From Labia minor (taxonomy: Eukaryota; Arthropoda; Insecta; Dermaptera; Spongiphoridae), in assembly GCA_963082975.1 (NCBI GenBank), contig OY720348.1, positions 65,683,719 to 65,747,718 on the forward strand: a DNA stretch of 64,000 bases, written 5' to 3'. A program made the position numbers and the translations under genes. A model generated the notes under the pieces. It saw only the letters and a list, made by a program, of their open reading frames with translations. It had not been told where the DNA came from and searched no databases. This document shows, piece by piece, positions 22,576 to 35,479 of the stretch; the stretch's first letter is position 1, and every line of letters starts with the position of its first letter.

Positions 22576-24319
22576 TTATAATTATGTTATTCAAAGACCA
22601 TTTCATAGATGAATTTATTAAAGTTATTTTCTTTTTTTTTTTTTATTTTATTTTAATTATATTTTTTTTTTATCATTTGACTATCTTCATGATTGAACCT
22701 ATATATATATTAATACATATTAAAATACTAATTAAATATTTCTTATAAATTTTAAATATTAATCTTTCTCTTATCACACATTAGTTCATTTCTTTGGATT
22801 TCCCACACTTGAATCAATCTCTATTATCTTGGAATTTCCAAGCCAAACTACTAATTTTGTTAGCTGATAAAATAACATTGGAATTTCCATAGGATATTTA
22901 TTCAAATCTGATATATATATATATTATTATTATTATTATCATGATTATATCCATGTTTTTTTTTTACTTTCTTCATTTGACTTAATTTGATATTTTATAA
23001 TTTAATAAGCACTTTGTTAATTATGTTTTTTCTAAATAATATATAGATATATATAATTATGTGACATGACATAATTAATTAAGTTAATATTGTTTTCTTA
23101 ATGTTAACAAATTAAATTAGTTAATTAAATAAAAATTTCTAAATAAATAAATAAATATATATATATATAGATAATAATAATATATAACAAAATATAATTT
23201 ATTTATATAGTTTATAGTTGATTATTATAAATATAATAATATACATATCTAAAATAAAAATAATTTTATTTTTTAATATAATAGAACAAAAAGAAGAAAA
23301 ATATATTTTTTCAAAAGAAAATATTATTCATTATAATTATGTCATGCTATTTAATTATATAAATAAATAAACTAGTTTCTACATAATAAAATAAAATAAA
23401 ATGTAAATTCCAAAATAATAATTTTATCAAGTTTTAGGAATGTCTGAATGATGAACTTGATTTTTAGGTAGAGCAAGGGATAGGGATGTTTATCTATGCG
23501 ATGTGTCAACCACTTTCCAATTTCTAATTTAAATTTAGGGATGAGTTTGAGACATTTTTATATTTTGTATCAAAGAATGAAAAAATCACAAGTTTTTTGT
23601 ATAGTATTCTTATTACTAATTATACAGTTCTTTGCCTTTGTTTTCCAGTATAAATAAATATCACTTAGTTTCACATAACAGTTCACATGCTTTAAGGAAA
23701 TCTCCAAGGATAGGGAATAAATAAGAATTTCTCATTTTATATAAGCTTCGAACTACACATTTATCTTAAAGTTCTTATCGAATATTAATTTGTAGTTATA
23801 AATTCCCCTCAATAATTTAAAATAAATCTTTAATTTTAGTTTTAGACATGTCCCACTTGACTTTAAATCTATTATCTTTCCTATTATTTATTTATTTATT
23901 TATTTATTTTAATACTTTTATATATATATATTAGTAAGATGATGTTTGATTTTTGGATATTAAATATTTTAATATAACATTTAAATTATTATAAATAAAT
24001 AAAAAAACAACTAAGGCGATTTCATTTTTATCTCTTCCCCATCGGTGATCTATAAAATGGAAGCCATTTTACATTTTCGCTGGGTCTGGCCGGATGACAT
24101 AATAATGACATATCAACAATCCTATTCAGAATCTAACAATAATAAATATGATAGAAAAAGGATATATTTATTCTATTACAATAAAACACGTAATAATAAT
24201 TTCATTTTTTTTAATAATCTTTTATAATAAAATATTAAAAAAATTTTTAGTTATTATAATAATAATAATAATATTAATATGATTATATTTCAATTCATTG
24301 AAATGAATCCAATTTACTT
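22464..24319. other. Intergenic, AT-rich; convergent 3' ends of cactus and the aldo-keto reductase
   Basis: Low-complexity TA runs (22540-22572, 23155-23170). A run of Rel-like sites lies at 22796-22889. A more complex patch at about 23450-23780 shows no usable frame. Confidence 0.5.
22796..22889. promoter_or_regulatory. Three kB-like sites 3' of cactus
   Basis: GGATTTCCCA (22796-22805) and two identical GGAATTTCCA motifs (22831-22840 and 22880-22889) within 94 bp. Each resembles Rel/Dorsal sites but none is a full GGGRNYYYCC match. Weaker than the intron 3 cluster. Confidence 0.35.
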
Positions 24320-26667
24320 TCAAGAGGATTGTTTTAAGCTCTCTCGATAACGTTTGACTTCGACACCCTCCCAATTGGTATCACAACTATCAATATTAGA
24401 AAATATTTTCTCCACTTCTTTATAAATAACTTTCTCTTTTTCGTTTAATCCATTAATTACTAGATCCATATTTTGTTCCAATTCTTTTCGTGTAAACACC
24501 CCTACAAGTGAGGTTGGAATTTTTTCACGTGGAATATTTGTAACTGAAGCATGGATAGCTAATCTTGCCAACTCGACATCGTTTGATTTACAAAGGTCAC
24601 GTGCCTGTTTGCACAAATTAAGTAGTTTTTGACTACCAGGATGCCATGTTGGAGGTTCTTGATTGGTTAGAAGACGCATCGCTACGGGAGCTGCACTGAT
24701 AACTCCCAGCGAATTATCAATGAAATGATCTATATACTAAAAAAACATTGGAATAGTTTTCATTTCAAATAAAATTAAATATATATATATATATATATAT
24801 ATACAAACCTGTTCTAATGAATGATCAAATAGTGTGTTTCGAGAATAAGTTAAAATACTTGATATTTTCACTTTGGATCTATCTAAAATATATTTTAGAG
24901 CTGAAAGACTATATCCTGTTATACCAATAAATTTGGCTTGTCCTTGTACAACAAATTCCTCAACTGCTGGTAAAGTTTCTTCTATAATTATTTCTGGATT
25001 AGAGCAAAATTCAACATCATGAACCTATAAAATCAATCATATCTATATATTAGTATGTACATTATAATAAAAAATATAAATATATAATTCTAATTTTAAA
25101 AAATTAATTTGATTAAGATGTAAATAGGAGACTAAAACAAAGAAATAGTAGTAAAAGTAATTAATCGTTTTCAGGTGGATAGAATAACTTTCAGAAATAA
25201 AAAAAATAATAATAATAAGGAAAATGATTTTTTTTTGGTCAGTAATGGGTTGGGAGCTAGCGTAGCTGGCTCACATTCTCGTTGTCCCTGGTCTGCCAAG
25301 GTAATTTCTCTAGCTGGGGTCTATGGGATGGAGTCAACCCAGCCTCCGGGATCAACATTGGGAAGTTACTTGATAAAAAGTAGCGCCTTCGATCAAGACA
25401 ATCAAGGTAAAGGTTGATAGGACCGGTTCTACTGATCATAGGACACCTAATTAATATTACCAACTTGATAGGCGTTGTCCTCGCGTAGGACGTACAAAAG
25501 TCTGAGGTTTTTTTTAATGGGAGAGTAGTACAAATTTGATTTTTAACTTTTATAGAGAGGAGAAGAACAGGGCAGTTGTTTCCTGAATCGTTTTACCCCC
25601 AATTCTATTAATAAAAATTGATTTCATAAGCTTTTTTATTAGGGGAAATGATTCTTGATGTAATAAATAAACAAGGATAGTAGACATTCATGAGATAAAT
25701 ATCAAACTTACTTGAATGAGGTCGACATAATTAACACGTAGTAATTTGAGAGAATTTTCAAAGGATGATTGAACTTTCTTGGCTGAGAAATCAAACATAT
25801 TCTCAAAATCCATTTCGTATCGACCAACCTAGAATATTTCATAATTATAACTAAATAAATTTTAATTGAATTAAAAATAAACGTTTCATTTTATTTTCAA
25901 TATTTATTTGGTTTATTAGTTTTTTGGTAATTTTAGACCAAAACTCTCGATATTTAGTTTTGATTATTCAATATGTAAGATTAATTAAATAATTTATTCA
26001 TAAAACGGTCTAGAGATAAAACAAGAATTTAATGATTATATATATATATTACAGATAAGAATGTTAATTCTTTTTACTAAGTTGTTTTTAACTTTAAATA
26101 AAAGTTTCTGTTATAACACTAATCTGTGACTGTTAACAATTTAGTTTCCCCCGTTGAAACCTTTTAAAAATATTGTTAAATATTTATTTTTATCTGTATT
26201 CAGATATTAAATTATTAAAGCTTTGGTGGCTGTTAATATTTATAAGGGAATTTTGTAAATAAAACCACATATTGATATTTTTTATTGTAAATTTATTCAA
26301 AAAATTACAATAAAAATATCAAATACTTCTGCAATCGAAACGTTGTGTATTTTTTGAATAAATTTACAAAAAAAAAATATCAATATGTAGTTTTATTTAT
26401 CTGTATACAGTTTATAGTTGAATGTAGGTGCATTATATGCAGTTTGAATTTTAAATTTATAAATAATAATAATGAAAAAAACAATTTGGAAAAAACAAAG
26501 TTGAACATATAAATAAATTTATAATTTTCCCAATTTCTATCAGGAATAAGTTTAAATATTTTTTTAAAACTAAAAATTCTTAATTTTTAAGGATAATTTG
26601 TCACAAATCCTAATATTAACCTGAAAGTTTTATTTATAAAATAATATTTAAACTTATTCCTGATAAA

Positions 26668-26698
<31 letters not shown>

Positions 26699-27545
26699 AA
26701 TACTAAATCTAATCAATTTATAATAAATCAATCATTAAAAAAAAAATATTTTAATCTTTATAATACTGATGCCAGTGTGACCCTCTAAAATTATATTAAA
26801 TTGATTAAGTGGTCCTTGCTAAGATATGAGTTTGCTAGATCGGTTAAGATTTTATAATACTATTTTTAAAATAAATTAATCAATGAATTATTTTTAAAAA
26901 AATGTAAACAAAGTTGGTTTGTGAATTCTTTAAATTAACCCTAAATATATTAGATTTAGATATAATCAATTTTAAACATAAATTCTAAATTTTTAACCCA
27001 TTTACATACTTCAGTGATTCTTATTTGGGATGAAAATCATTTCTCGAGAAAATTTAAGATAGATCTGATTAGTTTTCATATATTTTTTTTTTTATTAAAA
27101 AATACTATATAAATTTGATAATAACGACTGAAATAAAATAGATTTCAATATGATTCATTCATTATACCTTAGTGCCTAAATAATATGCTTCCCTTGGAAT
27201 ATTGACAAGGGCTTCACCTAAAAATTTCTCTGATTTTCCTTGACCATAATACGGTGCAGTATCTATCAAATTGACACCCGATTTGACTGCATGTTCTACT
27301 GTCTTCAGTGCTTCTTCTTTTTCACAAGTACTAAAAAAAGAGAGGATTATATTTATTTATACTGTATTTACTGTAATTATTCATAATGATTATTACCCAT
27401 AAAGTGTGCCACTAAACGGTACACCTCCTAAACTAAAAGCAGAAAAATACATTCCAGTTTTACCATAGGCTGTATATGGCATTTTTTTAACAGCTTCAAC
27501 ATTATGGAAATTTTCCACATAGGTTGGTGGAAGTTGTGAATTCAT
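24320..27545 (-). CDS. Aldo-keto reductase, L-galactose/D-arabinose dehydrogenase type
   Basis: Five exons on the minus strand: 27397-27545, 27168-27330, 25712-25828, 24809-25024 and 24320-24736, all GT-AG and in phase, giving 353 residues. The protein should be a cytosolic NAD(P)H-dependent TIM-barrel oxidoreductase. All four AKR catalytic residues are present: Asp73 and Tyr78 in NLIDTAPYYGQG, Lys104 in YYLGTKV and His145 in LIQVHD. The N-terminal TAYGKTGMYFSAFSLGG block and the length are as in plant L-galactose dehydrogenase and fungal D-arabinose dehydrogenase. Animal relatives are poorly studied and the substrate cannot be told from sequence. The start is the first ATG, with MPYTAYGKT about 20 residues later as a possible alternative. 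The intron between exons 3 and 4 carries a SINE (25240-25515) and the next one upstream carries a fold-back element. Confidence 0.9.
25240..25515 (+). mobile_element. tRNA-derived SINE inside an aldo-keto reductase intron
   Basis: Same family as 16420-16905 and 56545-57095: head GCTAGCGTAGCTGGCTCAC, body TCTAGCTGGGGTCTATGGGA and GCGTAGGACGTACAAAAGTC, ending in a poly-T stretch. The B-box region is deleted. It lies antisense to the host gene. Confidence 0.75.
26204..26396. mobile_element. Fold-back element, family E, diverged copy
   Basis: Flanked by near-identical 14-mers TTATCTGTATTCAG (26190-26203) and TTATCTGTATACAG (26397-26410). Inverted arms: AAATAAAACCACATATTGAT against ATCAATATGTAGTTTTATTT, plus TAAATTTATTCAAAAAAT against ATTTTTTGAATAAATTTA. 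It shares ATTAAAGCTTT.GTGG, GACCACAT-like and CGAAACGTTGT motifs with the perfect palindrome at 49.57-49.91 kb. Confidence 0.7.
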
Positions 27546-29502
27546 TTTGATGCTTGATAGGCTAATGAACGATACTGAATATTAGGATAAGCAAAATTCT
27601 TTCCAATTTATATATTGTCCATTAATAATTTTCAAGGTCAGTTATATAACTTGGAAGATAACTTTTTTTTGTTAATTTAAACAGATGAAGAATAAAATAA
27701 ATAATAGAGATTAACAAATCGAAATAATTTTTTTTTTTTTTATTTATTTATAAAAAAATTATTAAATAATATTTATTTAATCGAAATAAACATTTATGAT
27801 AAAATTAAAAAGAAGATATATCGATACTTAATTTTTCATTGAAAAATTAATATTCTTCTTAATCCTCAATTATATTCATAAGTAAATAAAATAATTGATA
27901 TATTTAAGAGATTAATTTGAAATAACATGTATGAAACTTATCTATACATTTTCCATGTAATTATAACAGAACACGCATGCGCAGACGGATTTTATACCAC
28001 CCACAATCACAATCACGAATAGATATAATGTATTAAGCCTCAGGATATTGATATCAAATTTAAATAAATAACTGTTAGAAGTGTAAGGAAAAGATAAATG
28101 AACTTGCTTAAAAATATACTTTTTAATTAGGATACTGTTAGCCAATTCATTCCATCTAAAAAATTATGCAATCGAGAAGAATTAAAGGTGAAAATGAAAA
28201 TTTTAAATGGTTGATAGTTTTAAAATAAATATGAGCAAATTATAAAAAAAATGTCTATTACTAGCAACCCCCAAAAATTACAATATTTTTAAATTGTAAT
28301 TATAATACATTATATCTTTATATAAAATAAATTATTATTTTAAAAACAAAATTAGATTACATATTTGAAATTTATTTATAAGTAAAGGTAAATTTTAATA
28401 ATTTTTCCCTCACGATAATTTTTAAAATCACTTAATGCAATATACATTAAAAAGAATAAAAGAAATTCTATTTAAAATCTCAAAATATCAATTTGAAATA
28501 TATTATCACCAACTGATAACTTTTATTACATTATAATATTAACAAAAAAACATGTCAACGCTCCGGAGGGAATTAAATGAGCGAAAAATGCACTTTCTTG
28601 CACTCGTACCTAAAATAATTAATATCTATAAACTACTCAATATAAATTTGTGAAATTTTCAAGAGATGTCAAGGGAAGTTGTTTCTTTGTATACAAAAAA
28701 TTTAATCAGCTTAGCTAGAAATTGAGTTTTGAAGATTCTCGAAAAAATACCAAGTTTTTTCTTCTTTGAAAAAAACATGTGTTCAAAAAAAAACAATAAA
28801 AAAAGTAGAAAAAGAGAAAGTTTAATTATTGTAGTTTTAAAAAATGCAAAAATTTTCAAAATTGATCGAGAAATGGCAGAGAAATGCATATATATATATA
28901 AACGCTGGAAGCCGGCGAGTACGGACACGGGGTCCCGCCGTTACGATAGATTTTGTCGCGCGCATAGCATATATAATATTATTATTTAATTAATCTTGTT
29001 TTTATTTGATATAGAAAGAGTGGAATGTATATTTAACAGATTCTTGATTTCTACGCGATGTGTTTTGCATGTCTTTCAATTCCTTTTGACTATATATCTA
29101 AAAAAAAAGAAAAAGTAAAATGATTTTGGGATTAGGCTTTTAAATATTTCCGAATTTTTAATATTTTTCAATAGTTCTAAAAAAAAAAAAGGTAAAATGA
29201 TATTTATGTGCGGCCCAGCATATTTTTTTTTTGCAATGTGGCCCTCGAATGGTCAAAGTTTAGACATACCTGATATATAGCAAAAAAAAATTATATATAA
29301 ATAAATATTATTTTTTGGGGTTAAATTGGATGCAACTATAGGTGGATTATTTAAATTTTTATTCTAAGGAATAATAAATAATATGTTGAAAATACATAAT
29401 GTTTATTTTATTTTTTTTATATAGTTGGTTTGTAAAAAATAGGCTAATATATAATTATATATTATAATATTAATATTTATTTATCTTCCTCTTTTCCTTC
29501 AT
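27546..29502. other. Intergenic between aldo-keto reductase and ALKBH8 genes
   Basis: AT-rich. A short GC-rich patch (28905-28965: CTGGAAGCCGGCGAGTACGG, CGGGGTCCCGCCG) stands out but has no recognised identity. The first few hundred bases should contain the aldo-keto reductase promoter. Confidence 0.5.
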
Positions 29503-29600
29503 TCAGCTGGAACCCATTTCAGGAGCTTCAGGAAGATTCTGGATTCATCCATTCTGATGAGATGCCTAAATCATTCCAATTATTTCGATCCTCTCCATTA
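29503..29600 (-). pseudogene. LINE ORF fragment, broken
   Basis: On the minus strand one frame reads HLIRMDESRIFLKLLKWVPA, which resembles the RLRWFGHLIRMD..RIPK..L.W.P stretch near the C-terminus of RTE-like LINE ORFs. Stops surround it. Confidence 0.5.
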
Positions 29601-29919
29601 TCGGCTGATGCACTTTTATCTCTTGGTTAAAGTGAGTTTACTGTATCTCCTCAAGTTCATTTCTAACTTTCTTTGGAGCTTTTGTGATATCACCCAACTT
29701 ACGGATCCGAATAAAAACTATTATTTATTTCATATTTTATTCAGAGGACTAATTATATGTTGAAATACACAATGTTTATCTTTTATTTATTTTGTTTGTA
29801 AAAGAAGCCAAAACAGCTAATATATATATATATATATATATATTTATATTAAAATTTATGAATAATACAAAAAAAAATATCAAAAATATTTTAATTATCC
29901 GATAAGATAAAATCAAATA

Positions 29920-32468
29920 TTATTTTTTTTCAATGATAACACACCAATTACCTTCATCATAATAAGAATTTATAATTTGAATATTTTTGAAAGATTTACA
30001 TAATTGTTCGAGTTCATTTTCTTCAAAAACATGATAATATCTCATGAATGTTTTCACATCATTTTTTAATTTCCATGGTACAAGTAAATCTTGATGTTGA
30101 AAATTCGTACGATTCGTATGAACTGGAAGAGAATTCAATAAATGATCCATTTGTTCTTTTTCTTCAGGATTTTCTACATGTTTCAAGAACGTTTCCGAAT
30201 TATCACAATTTATTGGAGAATTGTTCTTATTATGAATAGAGTTGGAATGGTTTTCCATTTTTTGTTGTTGTTTTAAATATGCAGATTTTTTCTCTTTTGA
30301 AATTTGATTTTTTGCCCATACATAAATTAAACCTTTTCCTCCTGGACGAAGAATTCGTATCATTTCATCGATTGCCTTAACACGTCGTTCCTAAAAAAGA
30401 CAAATCTCGATAGATATTCCTATTGCAAATGATCTGCTAAATATCTTTTCAAAATTCGATATTTACCTGCGTAACAAGATGATGATAAACAGCAATGCTT
30501 ATACATGCATCGGCACATTCGGAAAGGAGAGGCAAACCAAGACAATCTGCTTGAAATATCGATAAATTTCTTTCTTGACATATTTTTGCCAAATTTTCAC
30601 TACGTTCACATCCCAACTAAAAATAGAATATAGAAATTACTATGTAAAATTGATGAATTAATTAGATTTAAAAGGAGGAGCAAAATCTATTTATAATATT
30701 TATCTCGTACATTTAAAAATGAAAGAAAAAAACATGCTTAAAACTCACTTGGAAAATATTTTTATTTTGTCCCAAATATTTTCCATTTCCACAGCCGATA
30801 TCAATTAAAATTGAACCAACAGGTAAAGAATGAATGAAATTGGAAACTTTAGGCCAGGCTTTATGTCTGGTTTCACTAAAATGAGTTGCAATTTCATTAT
30901 AAACCTTTAAAAAAAAATAAATTGTATTTCTTTCCTATGAATAGACAGTATAATAGACTTGAATAATGATGAAAAAAAGTTTATAAATCGATTTGATTCG
31001 ATATACCTTATGAACTAATAAATTTTCAATTTGCTGTTCTGTAATGCTGGATTGTAATGGTTTTGGTACTTTGGCTGAATCACAATAATAACTATAAGAA
31101 CAAGAACATGGATTTTTAGAAATTGTTCGAAAAGTAAAGGAAGATCGAAAGTTTCTTTTCTTAAGACGAAGCCCAGATTGTGTTAATAGAACATCAGAAT
31201 GTCTTGAAATGATTCCATGCCTCCAAGCATATCTAAAAGTAAATTCTAATAGAAAAATCTATTTTCTAATTTATTTGAATTATGTACTATATATATAGAA
31301 GAACAAACCTTGATTCTCCATCTAAAACCAACAAGGATTTATTTGGTAAATAGATTGAAACATGAGTATTATCAATATTTCTGAAATCCATTACAATGCC
31401 TGAACCAAGAGAGAGGCAAAGTATAACGTCTCCAAAGATGGAATGGGTATCAACATGTAAGGGGATGCCTAGAAAAAAAATAAGAATGCATTCAGAATAA
31501 TAAAAATAAAAAAGATTTTGAAAAATAATTTTTTTTAGAAATATAATTAAATACCTTGACCAGGATTGTAATTATTTATTGTTAGTTGATCAGGTTTGAA
31601 TTTAATATTAAATTTATTTTCTAATCTCTCAAATAGAAAATCAGTTTGGCTTGGTATTGGATCATCCAATGGATCATTTTTTATTTTATTGTTGTCATAA
31701 TCAAATTCAAATCCAAAATGTTTAACGGATCGATTTTTTAATTTTCCTGAATTATATATTTAATTATGTAAAAATAGATATTAGTAACAAAAATGAATAA
31801 TGATAAGCAATTAGTACCAGAATTATTTGTATTATTTTCAAATAAAGCCATCAGCAATTTTTCTTCATTGTCATCAATAAAATCTTCTAATAAATTTAAT
31901 CCAGAAGGTGGCGAATTTGTCCATGGATTAATAACATTAGGAGCTAGAAAATGAAATCAATAATTGGCTCGTTGGTTGTTAATTAAAAATAATTAAGACA
32001 TTAATGAAATAATTAATAACTGAACATACTTTCAACGACAAAAGCAAGATATAGTGGAGTGTTGTCATTTGGGAAAATTTTTTCTTTTCCATTGATATTT
32101 TCAAAAGCTTCTTTTGCATCAAGTAAATTTGAAAAGACAACAAAAGAATAAGTTTTATTATTTTCCATTATAACCTTTTCAATTGGTCCATAAGGAGAGA
32201 AAATTTCAATTAATTTTTCTTCAGTTAAACCAGTATTGAGTCCTGCATTTCCAATATAGATAATCTAAAATACATATCACTTTCTATTTCTATTTCTATT
32301 GATTATCTAAATAAAATGAAAGAAATAATGAGAAAATAAAACCTTGGATGGATCATTCACACATGAAATTCCTGTGTCTCTTAACAGTTTTTGTCTACAT
32401 TTTTCAATTTTATTATTTGTTTTTCTTTCTAATCTTCGAACTGTACGTGATGGTACGGATGATAACAT
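29920..32468 (-). CDS. ALKBH8: ALKBH8 homologue: tRNA wobble-uridine methyltransferase/hydroxylase
   Basis: Nine exons on the minus strand: 32343-32468, 32030-32264, 31818-31943, 31555-31746, 31309-31468, 31007-31232, 30749-30904, 30467-30616 and 29920-30390. They join in phase to 613 residues (human protein 664). The product completes mcm5U and (S)-mchm5U at tRNA position 34. Domains: RRM (43-120, IIYIGNAGLNTGLTEE); AlkB Fe(II)/2-oxoglutarate domain (about 125-345) with iron ligands His231, Asp233 (PLHVDTHS) and His285 (WRHGI), the same spacing as in human, and the Cys triad 322/324/330 (CSCSYSYYC); and a SAM methyltransferase (356-613) with VYNEIATHFSETRH, DIGCGNGKY (390-398), RILRPGGKGLIYVWA and final YYDEGNWCVIIEKK. 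All key residues look intact. An insert of about 45 polar residues follows WAKNQ. The methyltransferase partner TRMT112 is not in the window. The DNA directly upstream of the start codon is duplicated at 54.8 kb. Confidence 0.95.
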
Positions 32469-33438
32469 ATTGGGAATATTTAATTGGATAAAAATAAATA
32501 AATAAAATAAAGAATCATATAGTCAGGTTATTTATTTCAATTATAAGAGGTTATATTTTATAATTGAATAGAAAACACGATCAATCAATCGAATATTCGA
32601 TAGTTTCTTTCGATAAAATAATTATTTCTCTTTTTTAGGTTAGATTGTTTATTCTTCTTATTGGGTGTATAGGAGCTGATAGGAACCAATAGGAAGTAAT
32701 GAAGTGATTGATCACTAGTTGAATAAGGATAATTGAGATTTCTTGTGCAATGCTGCTCAATATATACCCGAATAACTCCATAGATAAATAAAAATAAGAT
32801 AAGCAACTCACAAGAAGAATTATAGATGTGGCTAAATTAGCTCAATCAAATATTTTAAAATTAAAAAATAATGTTTTAAAATAAAAATAATTATTAGATT
32901 CAATAAATAAAATAAAAATTTAAATAAATTATCAAAAATATTCAATTGATATGACTGTAAAATTATTTATTGTAGTGGTCTAAAATACAAGATTCTGTCG
33001 CCTAGATTATACAAATTTAAAAATCAAAACTTAACAAATTACACACATATATCATCTCAATATATTTTATTAATATATATATTATATGTTAATTTACTTT
33101 GATAATTTAATATTTTAAAAACAAACTTTATTTAAGGTAAAAGTAGTACTTTCATTTAAATAAATTTAAAATATGATTTCAATTTAAAACAATTGAGAAA
33201 TTTTAGAAATATTCATATTAAAATTTAAATATTTCTAATTTATATTGTTTATTAAATTTTTAAAAGGTTAAATACAGTGATGTATTGGTAAAATAAGAAG
33301 TAAGGGAACGCATAGTGGGAACAAAAAAAAACTCCTATTTTCACCAAATTATTTTTTTTCATATAAGTTTTTATTTTTCTTATTCTTATTATACAAAATA
33401 TTAACGAACACAAAAAAGAAATTCTAACAGTAGATTTA
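32464..33438. repeat. Duplicated segment, copy 1: ALKBH8 5' flank
   Basis: Runs from the ALKBH8 start codon (CAT at 32466-32468) outward and recurs at 54819-55900 with an offset of 22355 over the first part. The two copies are almost identical over their first 700 bases, including a spurious 73-codon frame. It should contain the ALKBH8 promoter and 5' UTR. The outer end (from about 33280) is the left part of a small hAT-like MITE. Confidence 0.85.
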
Positions 33439-33453
33439 AGAGATAGTATTGCG

Positions 33454-34015
33454 AACACACGAAAATTTTCGATGTCGAGATTTTAATGTTTTTATACGTT
33501 TTGAAGGTTCCTGAATCATTTTCACTAACAATAAGGTTGAGAAAAATGTCTTTGTGTATGAATGTGTGTGTATGTAGACCATATTACGCAAAAACGGTTT
33601 GAGGTAGAATAATGAAATTTCGTATACGTGCATTATTCAAAGTTCGTAGTTTTCTATCAACTGTTAAGAAATGTAGATCATCCCGAAGTACCTACAACAT
33701 TTAGATCTTTTTTCCACTAAAGTGACCGTAAAAATAAAGATATATGTTTGATAGTTTTTCACATGATTAAAAATTGTATACAACTGCTAAATATAGAATT
33801 TTAGCTTGATTGAATCGCTGAAAGTACCAGAATTAATTTTTTAACACTGCAAATCACGCGCCAACACGTGACGTGGTGCCATCAACAAAGAGCTAAACAT
33901 GCGCTGGTTTAATAAATATTATTTATTAATTTGAATTTAAATATAACATACGTTATTTAATCCACTTCAAATATCGAGATAGTCGAGTGGAGACACTCCA
34001 GCTTATTTTTTTTTA
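33454..34015 (+). mobile_element. GTCY/mini-me-like element, family B, second copy
   Basis: Aligns along its length with 18405-19015: ACGAAAATTTTCGATG start, a GT-rich microsatellite, AAAACGGTTTGAGGTAGAAT core, CGCGCCAACACGTG block, subterminal GATAGTCGAG, hairpin TGGAG-ACA-CTCCA and a GCTTA end. It sits next to the MITE part of the duplicated ALKBH8 flank. Confidence 0.7.
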
Positions 34016-34207
34016 TTTTTATATACATATTTACTAAAGACAGTTCTCGATTCTCAATCTATAAATATAAAAAAATCTTTCTATTTCTATTAAATATAAT
34101 TGAAATAATTATAATTAAAATGTAAATAAAAATTTGTAATTATATATAAGTATACAAAAAATGAAAAAAAAATTGAATTTGTTTTATAAAAATTAAAATT
34201 TATTCAG

Positions 34208-34510
34208 AATCCAAATAAAAATGCAGGGTAACGAGTAGACTCTTTTCTATAATTCCAGTAGAAATGAAATCTACTTCAGGGAGTAGCACCCCTGCCCTTA
34301 CGTGAGCTCGTGATTTTCCACCCCCATGTCTTACATGGAAAAATCATGTCCTTTACCTTTGGACTCCTTCGAATCCATTCCCTTACAATTCTTCCCTACC
34401 TTGGTAATCCATCCCAAAAAATCAATTTTATTTGGATGAATGGAGAATACCTATCATAGATTCATTAAAGAAAAAAAAAAATTAAAACTTTAATCTAATA
34501 AGAGACTGTA
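34208..34510. repeat. Dispersed repeat F, copy 1
   Basis: Shares TCTACTTCAGGGA, CCTGCCCTTACGTGAGCTCG, TTTCATGGA-like blocks and GGAGAATACCTATCATAGAT with 58140-58760. Unclassified; no coding frame. Confidence 0.65.
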
Positions 34511-35048
34511 AAGAGTTTCAATCATATATATATATTTGAATTTATCACACGAAGGGGCTGATTACGAGTGTAACTTATTTTATAATTTTATAATTGAGAC
34601 AAAATTTGGAAATATATATATATATATATATATATTTTATATTGTTTGAAAATTTTGAAAAACACATCTATTTGAATTTAATCAGTTAATATAAATTTCT
34701 AGGAAATTATTTTCAAATTTTAACTATACCAAATGATTTAATATAATTTTCGTCAGATGTTAAATAAAATGAATTTTCATTAAAAAAAAATAATAAAAAT
34801 TACATCTATTAATTAGTTGGTATCGTATTTACATTTTCTAAAAACATTTTAAGTTAACAATATATAAAACAAATACAAAATATTCGTTATAAAACGGAGA
34901 TTAATTTTTATATGTATTGTATAAATCTACGATGCCTCCTTAAATAAATATTAATTTTACAATTTTGACAGATGGATACTAAACTCTGCCGCCATAATGC
35001 ATGATCTTCACCCGGAATTCAATTCCCTTTGCTTATATTAAATTATTA

Positions 35049-35079
<31 letters not shown>

Positions 35080-35479
35080 TAAATATAAGTTTAAAATCTA
35101 CCTTTCCATAAGTCAAGAGTATACTTAAGCATAAATAATTATAAATATAAAAAAAAAAAATTAATAAAGATTGATATCACCTGAGCGATTAGATTATATT
35201 TCAAAAATATTTTTTATAATATATTTTATATGTTATACAAGATAATGATTAAATTTTAAATAATTTAGTTCATGATCACTGCTGTTATTTATAATATTAA
35301 TTCATCTTTACTTAAGGTATTATTTTTAAAAATTTCTATTTGGTTAGTTGCTATAGTTTATAGATAAATTGTTTTTTTCTAGGATTAGTACCCCTCACGT
35401 GAGCTCATAATTTATAAAACCATTATTTTCAACTTCTTATTTATATTATAAAAAGGTGTTGAAATCGTAGTAATTATAT
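34511..35479. other. AT-rich spacer, no gene seen
   Basis: TA microsatellites (34614-34635, 35054-35078) and AT-rich DNA. No feature supported. Confidence 0.5.

Noticed and set aside
25175-25463. Open frames on both strands containing PGSTLGSY / GLTPSHRPQL
   Set aside because: Same peptides appear at 56.5 kb. They are chance translations of the SINE body.
28659-28989. Opposing frames of 89 and 86 codons
   Set aside because: Mirror-image translations of A/T-rich sequence (Phe/Ser/Lys runs). No homology recognised.
32585-32806. 73-codon minus-strand frame present twice (also 54940-55161)
   Set aside because: The identical frame in both copies reflects the recent duplication of non-coding ALKBH8 flank, not selection. 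It lies upstream of the ALKBH8 start and has no homology I recognise.
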